A stretch of DNA of 20,625 bases from Stramenopiles sp. TOSAG23-2. Its lineage: Eukaryota > Sar. Positions 11,601-19,097 of the stretch are shown piece after piece (positions within the stretch are counted from its first letter, which is position 1; every line of letters starts with the position of its first letter). The notes under the pieces were generated by a model. It saw nothing but the letters and a program-made list of their open reading frames with translations, had not been told where the DNA came from and ran no database searches. The position numbers and the translations under genes were made by a program. The stretch covers positions 1 through 20,625 of the forward strand of contig LT649554.1 in assembly GCA_900128395.1 (NCBI GenBank). Direction: 5' to 3'.

Positions 11601-13879
11601 ATAAACACTTTAAATCGTAATTCTTGTTTTGTAGTAATTAAATCTTTTACTTTCTTTGACATAATTAAACCAGTAACAGCAGATTTCAATGACCTAATTT
11701 TCGTTTTTTTATTTTTTATTCTTTGTCTATCTTGTGCCTTTACTATAGCACCACTTAGCATAGAATTATATTTAATCTCCGCTATTTTACGATCTCGTTC
11801 TGCTTCGATTTCTTTCTTTCGCTTCTTTGCTTCTTCTTTTGCCAATCGTAATTGGCTTGGACTAACCCTGTACGATTTTCCATCAAAACCAAGCACATCG
11901 TACGAAGTCTCGTTTAACGTCTCGTTAATTTCCATCAACACGCCTTCAATAAAACCACTATTTGAATATTCTACAAATTCATCCAAGGATATTTTATGGT
12001 CCCCGTCTTTATCTTCTTTTTCTGTAAGCTTTTCGATTGTTTCATCTTCGAGATCAACGCCCATTGCTTTAAACCCTATTTTGATTTCCGACGGTATTAA
12101 AAACCCATCGTTGTTTTTATCTATACGCTTAAACGTATCTTCGATTTCTTTTTTTCTTTCTCGTATTGCTTTTATAGTTGTTGGTGATGGATGTTCGAAT
12201 TCAATTACATCCCCAACTTCATATACAACTTGCGGCGGTCTGGCAGTTATTCTGCCATCTGGTTTAATATTTTGCTCTAATTTTGATGCTGTAATAATCA
12301 AAATACCATTTGCTGAAGTTTCTTCTTTTTCTTCCTTTTTATTCACTTTGGCACCAAAAACTTTATTATGTAGACGTAGACTTATCATTTCTGCCTTTTC
12401 TCCAATATTGAAATACTTCAAATGTTTGACAATATCCAAATCAGCCACACCTAAACAGTCTCCATTATTTCTCATAACACGCATTTGTATTTTTTGATTA
12501 TCATGAACATGCACTATAAAATCATCGTTGTATTCTGGTGATGTTGTTTTTTTATTGCAGAAAATTGATTGGTGCTCTATTTGGTTATCGACATCAACAA
12601 GTATATATGATGTGGTTTCGCGCTTTAATCCAGCGGCAGATATTATTGTTATATGGTACGATGATTTCTTATTTTTAATTGGTGGAGGGGATGATTTAAA
12701 TTTATGTTTTACATCTGTCTTTACCTCATCAAAGATTTCCTCTTTTTCCATTTCTAAATGCGTCGGACTGGAAACTAATATGGAATTTCTACGTGGTGAC
12801 CTTGGTTTTGAAAAGCTTATGTCGGGTATATCATCTAACCTCCTTTGTTTTTCCTCATTATTGCCATTATATCCACCATTATAAATAGGTAATTGGCTTA
12901 TAGTACGAATAGCGCTTCTACTCAATTTTATTCCTAAGCATTTTTTCATACCATTTGCAAAATTATTTGGTGATTCTAATAGTTGTTCATAATCTTCATT
13001 GCCCCACTGTTTGCCCCATGTCGGTTTTAAAGCACTTGCATAGTCATTTACTTGCAAGTCAATATATCCTAACGATCGCAAAATTTTTTTAACTTCAATT
13101 TCATACGTTTGAGGTATTCGCGGATTGGTGAAAGGTAATTGTGTTATAACAGGTCTTGCTAATATGTATGATTTACATTTTGTGCATGAAAATGATTTTT
13201 TCAATTTGGGTGCCCATGCACTATTTCCATTTGCAACTTCCAGTTCTATAGGTGTTGGCTTTTTACACATAGGGCAGCGCATCACGCACATTGCGCTTAA
13301 ACGCAATTTCATGGTGCAACTGTACAGTCGCCAAAATCGTGCTATACGATTGACTCGCTCATCATAATAGACTTTTTTAGCACGGAAAAAAGTCTGTATT
13401 AATACTGCTGCACGGTGCTTTCTATCTTGTCTTTGTAAAGCATTTAATGCTTCTAATTCTGCTGTTACATTTTTCGTTGTATTGTCATTTTTTGCAATCG
13501 TTTCCAGTGTTGTCAATTCTTTCAATAGTAATTGTAACTTATGTATCGTGTCGTTCCCAATTATACGAACAGCGCGGCCGACTTTCAATGATTCTGCAAA
13601 TAATTCAAACAAATCATCTGTATCTGCTGGTCTTAATGCTTCTTGTAGTATTAGTCCATCATTTAAACGTTCTACCTCCCTAGATTTTTTTAATAACATT
13701 AAAGAATAATCCTGCACAGTAGAACTTTGAGATAAACCCGATAGATTATTCAAAGATGAATCTAAATTTGACTTGTTTGGGGAAGTTTCATCTAAGTTAA
13801 TGCTTGTTGTTGGAGATATCATGTTGCTGGAAGAATTATTAACTTTAGCTATTGGAGATAAATTCGGCTTATTCGCCAT
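2699..13879 (-). CDS. Giant multi-EF-hand protein with IQ, zinc-ribbon-like, C2-like and Tudor-like regions (3726 aa)
   Basis: Single uninterrupted frame, ATG at 13879, TAG stop. Domains by residue: Ser/Asn-rich N-terminus (1-60); IQ motif AAVLIQTFFRAKK (157-169); C202xxC205...C232xxC235, a possible zinc ribbon; C2-like domain (405-505), poor in calcium-binding Asp; EF-hand pair (loops 587-598, 623-634); long Lys/Arg-rich helical region (660-1120); second IQ-like motif (AAVVIQRKY, 1217); SGSVIIDFSILP segment (1323-1334); Gly/Ala-rich hydrophobic stretch (1396-1418); then about 13 EF-hand modules (1505-3595). A typical module has IWNKYDAD-type EF-hand 1, a second hand such as DKDKNGKIDREEL, and a tail with ER-EYA-RG-LH and an FF-G motif. 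Several loops are degenerate. Tudor/Agenet-like segments lie at 3030-3085 and 3670-3720. I infer a large calcium-responsive scaffold, perhaps cytoskeletal or flagellar; no catalytic domain is visible. It diverges from the coiled-coil gene at 15251. Confidence 0.9.
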   Translation of the reverse strand: MANKPNLSPIAKVNNSSSNMISPTTSINLDETSPNKSNLDSSLNNLSGLSQSSTVQDYSLMLLKKSREVERLNDGLILQEALRPADTDDLFELFAESLKVGRAVRIIGNDTIHKLQLLLKELTTLETIAKNDNTTKNVTAELEALNALQRQDRKHRAAVLIQTFFRAKKVYYDERVNRIARFWRLYSCTMKLRLSAMCVMRCPMCKKPTPIELEVANGNSAWAPKLKKSFSCTKCKSYILARPVITQLPFTNPRIPQTYEIEVKKILRSLGYIDLQVNDYASALKPTWGKQWGNEDYEQLLESPNNFANGMKKCLGIKLSRSAIRTISQLPIYNGGYNGNNEEKQRRLDDIPDISFSKPRSPRRNSILVSSPTHLEMEKEEIFDEVKTDVKHKFKSSPPPIKNKKSSYHITIISAAGLKRETTSYILVDVDNQIEHQSIFCNKKTTSPEYNDDFIVHVHDNQKIQMRVMRNNGDCLGVADLDIVKHLKYFNIGEKAEMISLRLHNKVFGAKVNKKEEKEETSANGILIITASKLEQNIKPDGRITARPPQVVYEVGDVIEFEHPSPTTIKAIRERKKEIEDTFKRIDKNNDGFLIPSEIKIGFKAMGVDLEDETIEKLTEKEDKDGDHKISLDEFVEYSNSGFIEGVLMEINETLNETSYDVLGFDGKSYRVSPSQLRLAKEEAKKRKKEIEAERDRKIAEIKYNSMLSGAIVKAQDRQRIKNKKTKIRSLKSAVTGLIMSKKVKDLITTKQELRFKVFMEAAEKGKKVLQRKVDKSTWQSRTKDIINSTKFNRARMRQEKKRIRKLRKVMGKNALMVANKRQMMIRRILLRNEVWRTLHEDIPQSLQKMQLKKHKKLMYEPVHKPIYNKEKGIYERVDYRRAVNDKDGGEIPQKTEPVYSSILKKVEERQNRKEEIKQKQRRLSSVITSIPRKIKARRSRRQSYKQLASQFAEAGIVKMEKLEKKTEDINRNVNRMAPVLKALKAGKEEKIIIKQEKKNRRQSFQQEVLVLAIENAVKRFNAETLRVEEKKKAKEALAKLAESKGELKKLAAEARERRVERKKLLERRKERSKIVAASAHSHNLKIKKRNAQSMKKVQKLRRLSMRIPHAFELREERMVQSKKHKAILNELVFPHVQELHKFNNDFDNAVSDAKTGRRTSLIRKESIDDILSETTLFSANTEFAKLSDTSNISKFAQLDMTDLSTVLSADEIEKQAAVVIQRKYESQVQREEEDAVKGQAVKEEALKTNDMANEKQIKEYKVTDENKHLAQVDSSLTLDLDYTSIAKSGTPERKKYENQIANDFSHSLGIHKDRFEIKSIKSGSVIIDFSILPSSDGSGMIAEEAATLLEKQVSDLASALYTSPNIQILKAVNAAKSLAGGKLFKKMVLNSAAVSRAATMITGGVGAVLGGIGAALSSKKATKTTQKQYIEKVEPEPIVTIKKAALAPTSIGKDDKKGIEESKDEEEKAKEDEVGKDSKELKTENKTIEAASSIGSSIGSSLNSLSPFLDGFIDTIWNTYDKNNVGYIEIEETKKMLVDITGATKITEDDCKAFVKELIKISNEELKNTDSVARLSLKKEELVLAIEGGLDMKAEERVEFAKQGRLEKILMDFFNALEQNLEKRREDMFGGVTDFLDFIWNKYDADGSGFIEEEETKKMIQEVTGNTEQIEHENFNRFVSSISMDDDTISKEELIKFSIGGISMSSENRDSFRKRSDLHATIVKFFDGLDKQRTAFNENKKKKDNQEMNIKNNALDISIESSSSNDSNTSSKSGSSDVSMIEHDFELSILIAYIDTIWTKYDTDRNGSISVDETKQLLSDITGHKSISRKECEQFVKSLNEQDKMKDHESDNKIEKEEFIFFVDDMMAMKADERKGYAAKGAFYQTLIDFINGFENRYRDYENKKMELYKPFASHILDVYSNGNPKLTMETCTVLLQDMSSEKSISHDIVQSFINRVRNEDEHTDNDEKKSKSSIPSDVSNDQLHVYIVKAMCMNNEKQEAYGSQSSYHEFLLKVFKGIGAKWKLYKEEQEKEKDILNTSGKSGSSDASMILIEHDFELSILIAYIDTIWTKYDTDRNGSISVDETKQLLSDITGHKSISREECEQFVKSLNEQDKMKDHESDNKIEKEEFIFFVDDMMAMKADERKGYAAKGAFYQTLIDFINGFENRYRDYENKKMELYKPFASHILDVYSNGNPKLTMETCTVLLQDMSSEKSISHDIVQSFINRVRNEDEHTDNDEKKSKSSIPSDVSNDQLHVYIVKAMCMNNEKQEAYGSQSSYHEFLLKVFKGFANELDHFKREQEENEVDPYKMSEINAFVDSIWNKYDADNNGEIDVEETKQMLEDITHAKKAVSKQLCQEFLNSVNEIDESGRKHSNKKILKDELLDFINHGINMTIGERKEYASRGELHKIIVSFFEGINEARVEFRNSEIANIKTFIDHIWNLYDSDNSGFIEAGETKIMLEDLTGIKNVDVEDCNKFLISIDKDKNGKIDREELSDFIFHGMLLSQEDRLQYSQQGRLHDTIMQFFAGVDKARELFNKKGKDALDEYMEDIADPSIKVKEIRAYVERSLWQNYDVDEKDQIDFNSTKKMIEDLTKLKEITTKQCKAFIKSVNAKSENLVKEPFILFLVNHPYHTMAVQEQETYSKGGEIQLLTVQFMEGLNKKSKNFRDKETKEIEAFVKEIWERYTTNKNNHLGATGLKQMVEKVTGIGNIEESRIQEFLINIDEDKNGTVQREELSDFIQRGISMTAKEKEEYASRGELQDIMIAFFNGVDEAKDVFTENGREGLDQYFEDQSDGSLQMPEIIAYVSSIWNKYDADKSGGIDVEELKQMMEDITQIKHLNMKQCKEFLDGVDTAGKGLISQNDLLQFINAGVDLTIKGKKQYAKRGDLHATIVKFFDGVDRERKLFRKQKISEIQECLNKIWSTYDADKNNTINLKETKKMMEDVLHENFTDKEVKAFLDMVDENGNGKIEKDELSYFIYPSVLMNEEEKKEYAKQGAVFATAIKFFNAIQQTFMKKTKKSTAPFKVGESVKATLEAWDGWYYAGDVEKVNETAGTCTIIFDDDAERYELPFDAIEKHITHNVQLKMDLDAYLEFKLNAVVGNSKATINATVFKTFLDALLKPKSVSKANCTRVLNVIDKDGNGTLNSNELALFAINGIEMAAEERKLYRTRGKMQTVMCDAFEAIEKELKEFTMKRNGQNDLQEYINSIWYLYDATNVGYISKRNCEQMFKMFGLKKTITSKDFNVMYDSILAAITGSNDNKNNNNKKNNLDKKLFIEFLANGILADTPRRQAYIKECFTNVPSVINIMNDVFETIDNNCKTFKERNIFEKDMKDYMNEVFQIFDTGDGKQNQKGKTTGDGSLDKDEWKKMLESGFNLKLTIKDCEKVISKMDSDSDGTVDAIEFAIFINNMLRFTDKMRANYLKEDPAFHPTVFKIVDSIKKELIIFQKENKKMIENIQEKFFDAEDLNSSDESIGSSGIAATPWGKYGGDGTGELDAPGLQNLIEDHVHLKKNEEKLNLKKLKELLIARNKYKSPVINKEDLCTMINQGFRLTPSVRDEMVNDKKKYNKVDRMFNTIMLKFYDEVKDLVQIEPTNIIEAGKKCWMKNLTDRWDGILINATFQGTYRGAINRKFHHVELFEGEEDLHNVIIEEIIFYDEFKIKTGDVISAFRESWEDTYEGKVLNVGNDGKMEVEFIDKTRNDIIMDDIYHVDESPAE
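7007..7765 (-). repeat. Internal coding duplication, copy B (residues about 2039-2291)
   Basis: This is the downstream copy, in coding order, of a two-module EF-hand block. Its core, 7007-7717, matches 7823-8533 over 711 bp with one difference seen: C at 7572 versus T at 8388, giving Glu2103 versus Lys1831. Beyond the core lies a 6-bp insertion that adds two residues, and about 40 bp of flank with three substitutions. Confidence 0.92.
7823..8575 (-). repeat. Internal coding duplication, copy A (residues about 1769-2019)
   Basis: This is the upstream copy in coding order, repeated with an 816-bp (272-residue) period. It encodes one good EF-hand (YDTDRNGSISVDE) and a second, degenerate module (VYSNGNPKLTMETC) that has lost the acidic calcium ligands. 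Both copies keep the reading frame. Confidence 0.92.
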
Positions 13880-15250
13880 AATTGCTTTGGTTTAATAATG
13901 CAATTAAATACCTATCTTTTTCTATTTATGAAAATAATATCCAGATTGCCAACACACTGTATAGATGTATAATCTTATGCGTGTCGTTTATTATATATGG
14001 TACTAAATTATGGTATAGTTGAAATATTTGTTTGTTGAAATGTATATCATTTCGTATCATATGTTTTAGTCTGATCATCAAGTATACTATGTATATATTA
14101 ATATGGTGGTAAAAAATAATTATAGTATTATAGTACTATAGTATATAAATATTATTATTATTATTGTTATTCCAGCACCCAGTATTATATTGTGCACAAC
14201 ATTATTTTTTTTTGTTTTTTTTGTTTTTGTTTTTTTTTTTTGTTTTTTTTGGCAAAAAAGCAAAAAGCCGCGGCGTGAGGATTTAGTAGACAGAATTATT
14301 ATTCTAACAAGTATAAAATAAACAAAAAACAATTTTTTCATTTTTTATCAGTTGAAAGAATTTCCTACCTGTAATACATGTATTTATATATTTCCATTTT
14401 GGAAGATAATTAAGATAAAAATGTATAAATGTCGACATACACAATAATAAATACATCTTCCATACTATTATTATATATAGTAAACATAAGTATATTAATA
14501 GAAAATATATTAATTGTTTTTTGATATTTTAAAAATATACGTGAATAAGAAGTCAAAATAATTAGGAAATTCGCATATTTCCATCCTGTTGTAGCGTTTC
14601 TTTTTTTACGGAGTTAGCGTACGTAAAACTATATAGTCTAAAAATGGTGTTAGTTGTCCCTAATCAATAATTTATGCATTATACTATTGAAATATCCGAA
14701 AACGTCAATATAAGAAGCATGGAAAGGTATAAGTTAGAGAGACCCAAAAAAGATTGCTGCGATGTGCAGGCTGGTATTATATACCACCATATACCACCTG
14801 GTGGCCTGGTGGTAGTTGGGTAGTTGGTATAATAATAATTAATAGTACTATTTTTTTTTGGCGTTATTATTATGTGCTTAATAAATAAGAAGAAGTGCCA
14901 GCAGAGTGGTGCTTCAGCTTAATTAATAATAATAATAAACATATTTATGTATATGAAGAGCAAGAATCAATTGTAAGTTATAACAACAATAAATCTGAAA
15001 AGAGTCCGGTATTACTGCATTCATTCAACGATTTAAAAAGATTGAACACCCAAATTTGTTATAACCATACTGATAAGGCCGATACATAAATAATAAAGCC
15101 ATATCCCAGGAAATTGTGTTTATTATAATATTGTTCTGATCGCAGCGTGTATATAAAGCATATCACAAGTATTTTTGGTGGTTAATTGTTTATAACATTT
15201 ATAATTAATAATAATATATTAATAATAAAAATAATAACAAGAAGATTGTT
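13880..15250. other. Shared upstream region of two divergent genes
   Basis: This spacer of 1371 bp lies between the starts of the giant EF-hand gene (left) and the coiled-coil gene (right), so it should hold both promoters. It contains a T-rich tract (about 14206-14250) and a GGTGG/CCACC palindromic cluster (14784-14812). The last 60 bp before 15251 are AT-rich. The longest frame inside (14895-15089) has only a GTG start and simple-sequence composition. No RNA gene was recognised. Confidence 0.7.
14784..14812. promoter_or_regulatory. CCACC/GGTGG nested palindrome in a divergent promoter region
   Basis: CCACC at 14784-14788 and 14794-14798 faces GGTGG at 14800-14804 and 14808-14812. The inner pair is separated by a single T. 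It is a GC-rich island in AT-rich surroundings. A protein-binding site or small hairpin is possible; the role is inferred only from position between two divergent genes. Confidence 0.4.
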
Positions 15251-16360
15251 ATGTTTGGTGGTGGTACCAATGACACTGCGGTAAGCGCTGAAGAATTTGA
15301 GGAGATGAGAAATGAATTAGAAAATTTAAAAGAAGAACATCAAGATGTTACAGCAGAACTTGAAGAAGTTACAACAGACTTTGATGCTTTACAAGAAGAA
15401 TATGATACTCTAAATAATAATCATAAGGAACTAATAGAAAAGCGTGACCAAGTTGATGCGGAAAATTCTCGATTGCAAGATCAACTAGCAAAAGAACGAG
15501 CGGTACATGAAACATTGAAAGATGATTTAGAGACTGCAAGAGAAGAGTTACTAAATTTTAAGCGCTCGCAAAGTACATTAATTGAGGATATAGAAACAAA
15601 AATTTCTAACTTAAAGTCACAAGCAAAAACTAAAAGCGGTGATTTAGATAAACTATCCAGTTTATTGGCATTGACATTAAACGGCAGTGATCTAAAGAAA
15701 AGTTATGAAGTACAATATGAATTAAAGAAAATGAAAACTATAATTGAAACGGAAAAACAAAAAGCAATAGATGCTAATGATAACATGATAAATGATAGAC
15801 GTATGTTCCAACTACAAATAAGTAAATTAAAAAGTAAATTGTCAAAGGTCATGTTAGGTAGTAGAGGTGATATGTCCTTAACTGTTGATAAACTTCGCAA
15901 GGAGTTAGTTGCTGTAACAAGTCAATTGCAGCAACTCACATTGGATAAAAATATATTACAACAAAAATTTGACAATTTAGTGGAATCAACTCAACAAGAT
16001 TTAGATCTGAATGACTCCTTACATAAAGAAGAAGGCGGTTTTAGTATAGGTGATATAGACACATTAACAAATATAGAAATTGAGGAACGTTTAAAATTTA
16101 TACAAAAATATATGCCTGGAGTGTTGCAAGAATGTGGATATGATATGACTATAGCGGAGGGTATAACCTCTCGAATGAATAATTTTACAGAAGACTGGTG
16201 GAGTGAAAGGGATTTGATTGAGTCTTGTACGAGCGAGAAAACGTTTACTGATGATACATTAACATTTAGTGGTAAAAAAAACCATCCTGAACAATTTAAA
16301 CAGAAAATTAAGAAAGTGACATTTTTTAAAGATTTTGAAAACGAATTTGTTGACAATTGA
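15251..16360 (+). CDS. Coiled-coil protein of unknown function (369 aa)
   Basis: I do not recognise a family. The ATG at 15251 opens MFGGGTNDTAVSAEEFEEM after an AT-rich leader, and the frame ends in TGA. Residues 12-125 and about 148-250 are rich in Glu, Lys, Leu and Gln with heptad-like spacing, pointing to two long coiled coils separated by a Ser/Leu-rich break (130-147). The C-terminal 95 residues (275-369) look more globular: an IEERLKFIQKYMPGVLQECG segment, then EDWWSERDLIESC and a basic/aromatic end. The ERLxFIxxYMP pattern faintly recalls a helical motif of dynactin p150, but that is too weak to name it. No signal peptide or membrane segment is seen. It runs divergently from the giant EF-hand gene and convergently to the PDCD2-GNAT gene. 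A structural or cytoskeletal role is inference from composition. Confidence 0.85.
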   Translation: MFGGGTNDTAVSAEEFEEMRNELENLKEEHQDVTAELEEVTTDFDALQEEYDTLNNNHKELIEKRDQVDAENSRLQDQLAKERAVHETLKDDLETAREELLNFKRSQSTLIEDIETKISNLKSQAKTKSGDLDKLSSLLALTLNGSDLKKSYEVQYELKKMKTIIETEKQKAIDANDNMINDRRMFQLQISKLKSKLSKVMLGSRGDMSLTVDKLRKELVAVTSQLQQLTLDKNILQQKFDNLVESTQQDLDLNDSLHKEEGGFSIGDIDTLTNIEIEERLKFIQKYMPGVLQECGYDMTIAEGITSRMNNFTEDWWSERDLIESCTSEKTFTDDTLTFSGKKNHPEQFKQKIKKVTFFKDFENEFVDN

Positions 16361-16740
16361 GGGAGAGGATTTTAATAACCACTCATCTGTAATAAATTAC
16401 ATTGTAATGTTAGTTTTTTAGAAAAACTTATATTTTATGATATAATATTGGTTAAAATCTACAAGTTATAATATTTTTACACTTCTCGCGTGTTAAAGTA
16501 ATATGCTCAATACTCAATCGCAAGAATAATATGTTATCCTACACTACTCGTATAGTAAAGCTCTAATGCACCTCTGCAAACTAATACTCTACAAGCACAA
16601 GTATGATATATATAATATTACGCGTATATTATATAATATATGCGAACACTTCAGAGTATTGCTGTGTGCTCGCAAAAATCTTTCTCTTTCCTCTCAATGC
16701 AAGACTCCATTCTCCATTCCCCCAGACAGTTTTTGCTCCT
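16361..16740. other. Short spacer between convergent genes
   Basis: This stretch of 380 bp between two stop codons should hold both 3' UTRs. It includes a near-palindromic AT tract around a central ACGCGT (about 16605-16640), able to form a hairpin or cruciform. Nothing else is recognised. Confidence 0.6.
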
Positions 16741-18211
16741 TCACAACATTTTAACCATTTGTTGAAAATACAATCCATTTCTAAATTCTGGTAAAATATC
16801 AAACCATTCGTCTCTTTCTTTCCGTTCTTTTTCTCGGTAACCTAATTTTTTGTAAAATAATAATAAATCTGGGCTATTAGATAGTAATGGACCATGTGCA
16901 AAACATAATTCCATACGTGTCTTGCCATTTGCTATTGCTTTTTTTTCACATTCTTTCACTAACAAGCTACCAATACCTTTACGTTGCTGCTCGATATCTA
17001 CGGCAAGGGAGCCGAAGGAACTTGTATTTGATAATGCAGCAGATTCAAAGTCATGATGATGAGATGGTGTTAATACAGTTCCACAAATCTTATCTAATAT
17101 AGTACATACAAGAACTTCAGATCCTTGCACATCCATTGCATATTTTATTTTTTCTAACGTGGTACGTGGAGGTGGCAACGATGATGATCGGACATGTGAA
17201 TATGCTGCTTGAAAGGAATTGTTAATAATTTCAACAACATGTGGTAATTCTGCATTAGTTGCTTTCCGTATAATTATTGGATGATTACAAGTTGTTTTAT
17301 TTTTATTATTGTCCATGTTACTATTTGCCAACACTTTATTATTATGATTCCTATTATTCGGTTTTGTAGCATTTGCTCTTTTATTAAACATTAGTTCTTC
17401 ATCTGGGTCATAAATAGCAACAACGTGTTCTTCATAACTATCTTTACAACTATTTTCACATGAATATATTAAAATCGTTTCCCAATTCATATTCATGGTA
17501 TTATTACCGTTTGTATCTTGCTCAATTGTTGACAGTAATGATGGCATCAATTGCATTTCAAATAAACGATTGCCATTGCATTTTTGACATTTTGGAATCA
17601 TTGTTGCTTCTTTTACATCATTATCACATTTTTTCTTTGCGTTTTTAATTTTTTTCTTATTAGTTTTCTTATTTTTGCTCTTTTTGTTCATATTAGATGA
17701 TGATTTCGATGATGGTGGTAACAATGGTTTTGATCCATATGCATATCGCATACATTGATTTGGTACACGTAATATTCTTTGATAAAATTGATTATTATCA
17801 TTTATATTTGTTAAATCATTAAAATTGTTGTTATTATTATTATTATCATTGTTTGGCCTTTTTTTTCTACCTTTTTCCACTTCTTTATTATTATTATCTT
17901 TATCCTTTTCTTCTTCTTCGCCATATGTAAATGCTTTCATAGGATTATCGATAAATTTTTTATATTTTTGATGTATCCTAGAATGATCAATTCCATATTC
18001 TTCATATGGTTCTTCCATTATAGTTATCTTCATTTGTGGTATTCCATCACTAACGTTTGTGGATTTATTTTTATCTATAATATTATTTGGTTTTCCCATT
18101 GCATTGTTCGTTTGAAACATTGATTTAGTTGTATGCATCGCATTGGTTTCCTGCCGTTGTTGATTTTGTTGGTTTTTTCCCTTCTTTTTCTTCTTCTTTT
18201 TCTTCTTGTTT

Positions 18212-18242
<31 letters not shown>

Positions 18243-18822
18243 TACTATTATTATTGGTAGATATTGTTAATTGATCTCGCATTGCTAATAATGCATCTAA
18301 ATCATTATCAGCCCATGCATCCGTATTTTTTAACGCTGCGCTGTTGTTTTTTTTCGTCGTGCCATCTATACTTGTAAATTTTGTTTTTTCTTCTTGTGGT
18401 GTTTGTCTCCAATTTTTTATGCTATCTTCACTATTTTCTACATCTTGTGTTCTATATACTTTCCATGAATTATTTCTACTATTACATTGTATATTATTAC
18501 AACCAAAAATTAATAAACTTCGATGATATTCTACCGGTGCATAAATTTGTGAGATAAGAATTAATGGTGCTTTGCAATATTTACATAATGGTATTGTTTT
18601 ATTTACAATAGAATCATATTTATAATATCCCGGTGTTCCTCCAATATACGTTTCATATGGGGAATTGATGTTTGTCTTTGTATTGGATGTGTTTGCTGTA
18701 GTTGATGGAATTCCAATTAATACCACTGTTTCCTCATTTTCGATTTTTTTTGGTAAATGTGAAATGTCATAATTATTATTGTTATCGGTAGTGATACTAG
18801 GAGCCGTGACTAGACTTGCCAT
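16741..18822 (-). CDS. PDCD2/PDCD2L-like protein fused to a GNAT acetyltransferase (693 aa)
   Basis: One frame from ATG (18822) to TGA holds three parts. Residues 33-125 resemble the PDCD2 N-terminal region: VVLIGIPS, YIGGTPGYY, LCKYCKAPLILISQIYAP, a Cys pair (C108, C113) and SWKVYRTQ. Residues 345-475 resemble the PDCD2 C-terminal domain: NQCMRYAYGSKPL, C412xxC415, a MPSLLSTIEQ segment, then YSCENSC and EEHVVAIYDPDEE. Residues 515-693 are a GNAT fold: RKATNAELPHVVEIINNSF, then motif A LAVDIEQQRKGIGSLLV with the acetyl-CoA-binding QxxGxG pattern, and FYKKLGY near the end. Linkers are poly-Asn/poly-Lys. PDCD2 proteins (yeast Tsr4) are known as dedicated chaperones of ribosomal protein uS5. GNATs transfer acetyl groups from acetyl-CoA to amines. 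I infer a chaperone-acetyltransferase; the GNAT substrate is unknown. I know of no such fusion, but could not search. Confidence 0.88.
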
Positions 18823-19097
18823 GATGCTGATAGTATAAATGAATTATTGTTATTATTTGCTATTGTATAAAATTTAGTCACCGAATATAATATTTTGTTG
18901 CCAAATAGTCCTCATACGATGATGTTAAACATGTTGTCAAGTTACAAGTTGTGTCCTAACTTCATAAAATATACTTGATATATTATTTTTTCAAGTTGTT
19001 TTTTTATCTCATCTATTATAAGTACAGTTTTAACACTACTAATAATAATCATCCATTTGCGTAGCTATGTTTAAGGAGGGCGATACATTAATATATA

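Noticed and set aside
11259..12497. 412-residue open frame on the plus strand
   Set aside because: It lies wholly antisense to the giant EF-hand gene, is rich in Phe, Ser, Ile and Cys, and has no recognisable domain. Antisense of Lys/Glu/Arg-rich coding DNA gives this composition.
14120..14341. Minus-strand frame with a Lys/Thr-rich run
   Set aside because: It is generated by a T-rich tract with short G interruptions; not a credible protein.
14895..15089. 64-residue frame in the divergent spacer
   Set aside because: It starts at GTG, is rich in Asn and Ser from simple repeats, and shows no motif.
15703..16356. Minus-strand frames of 65 and 121 residues
   Set aside because: They are antisense to the coiled-coil gene, which has far better coding character.
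16566..16794. Plus-strand frames in the convergent spacer
   Set aside because: They overlap the end of the PDCD2-GNAT gene and have no recognisable content.
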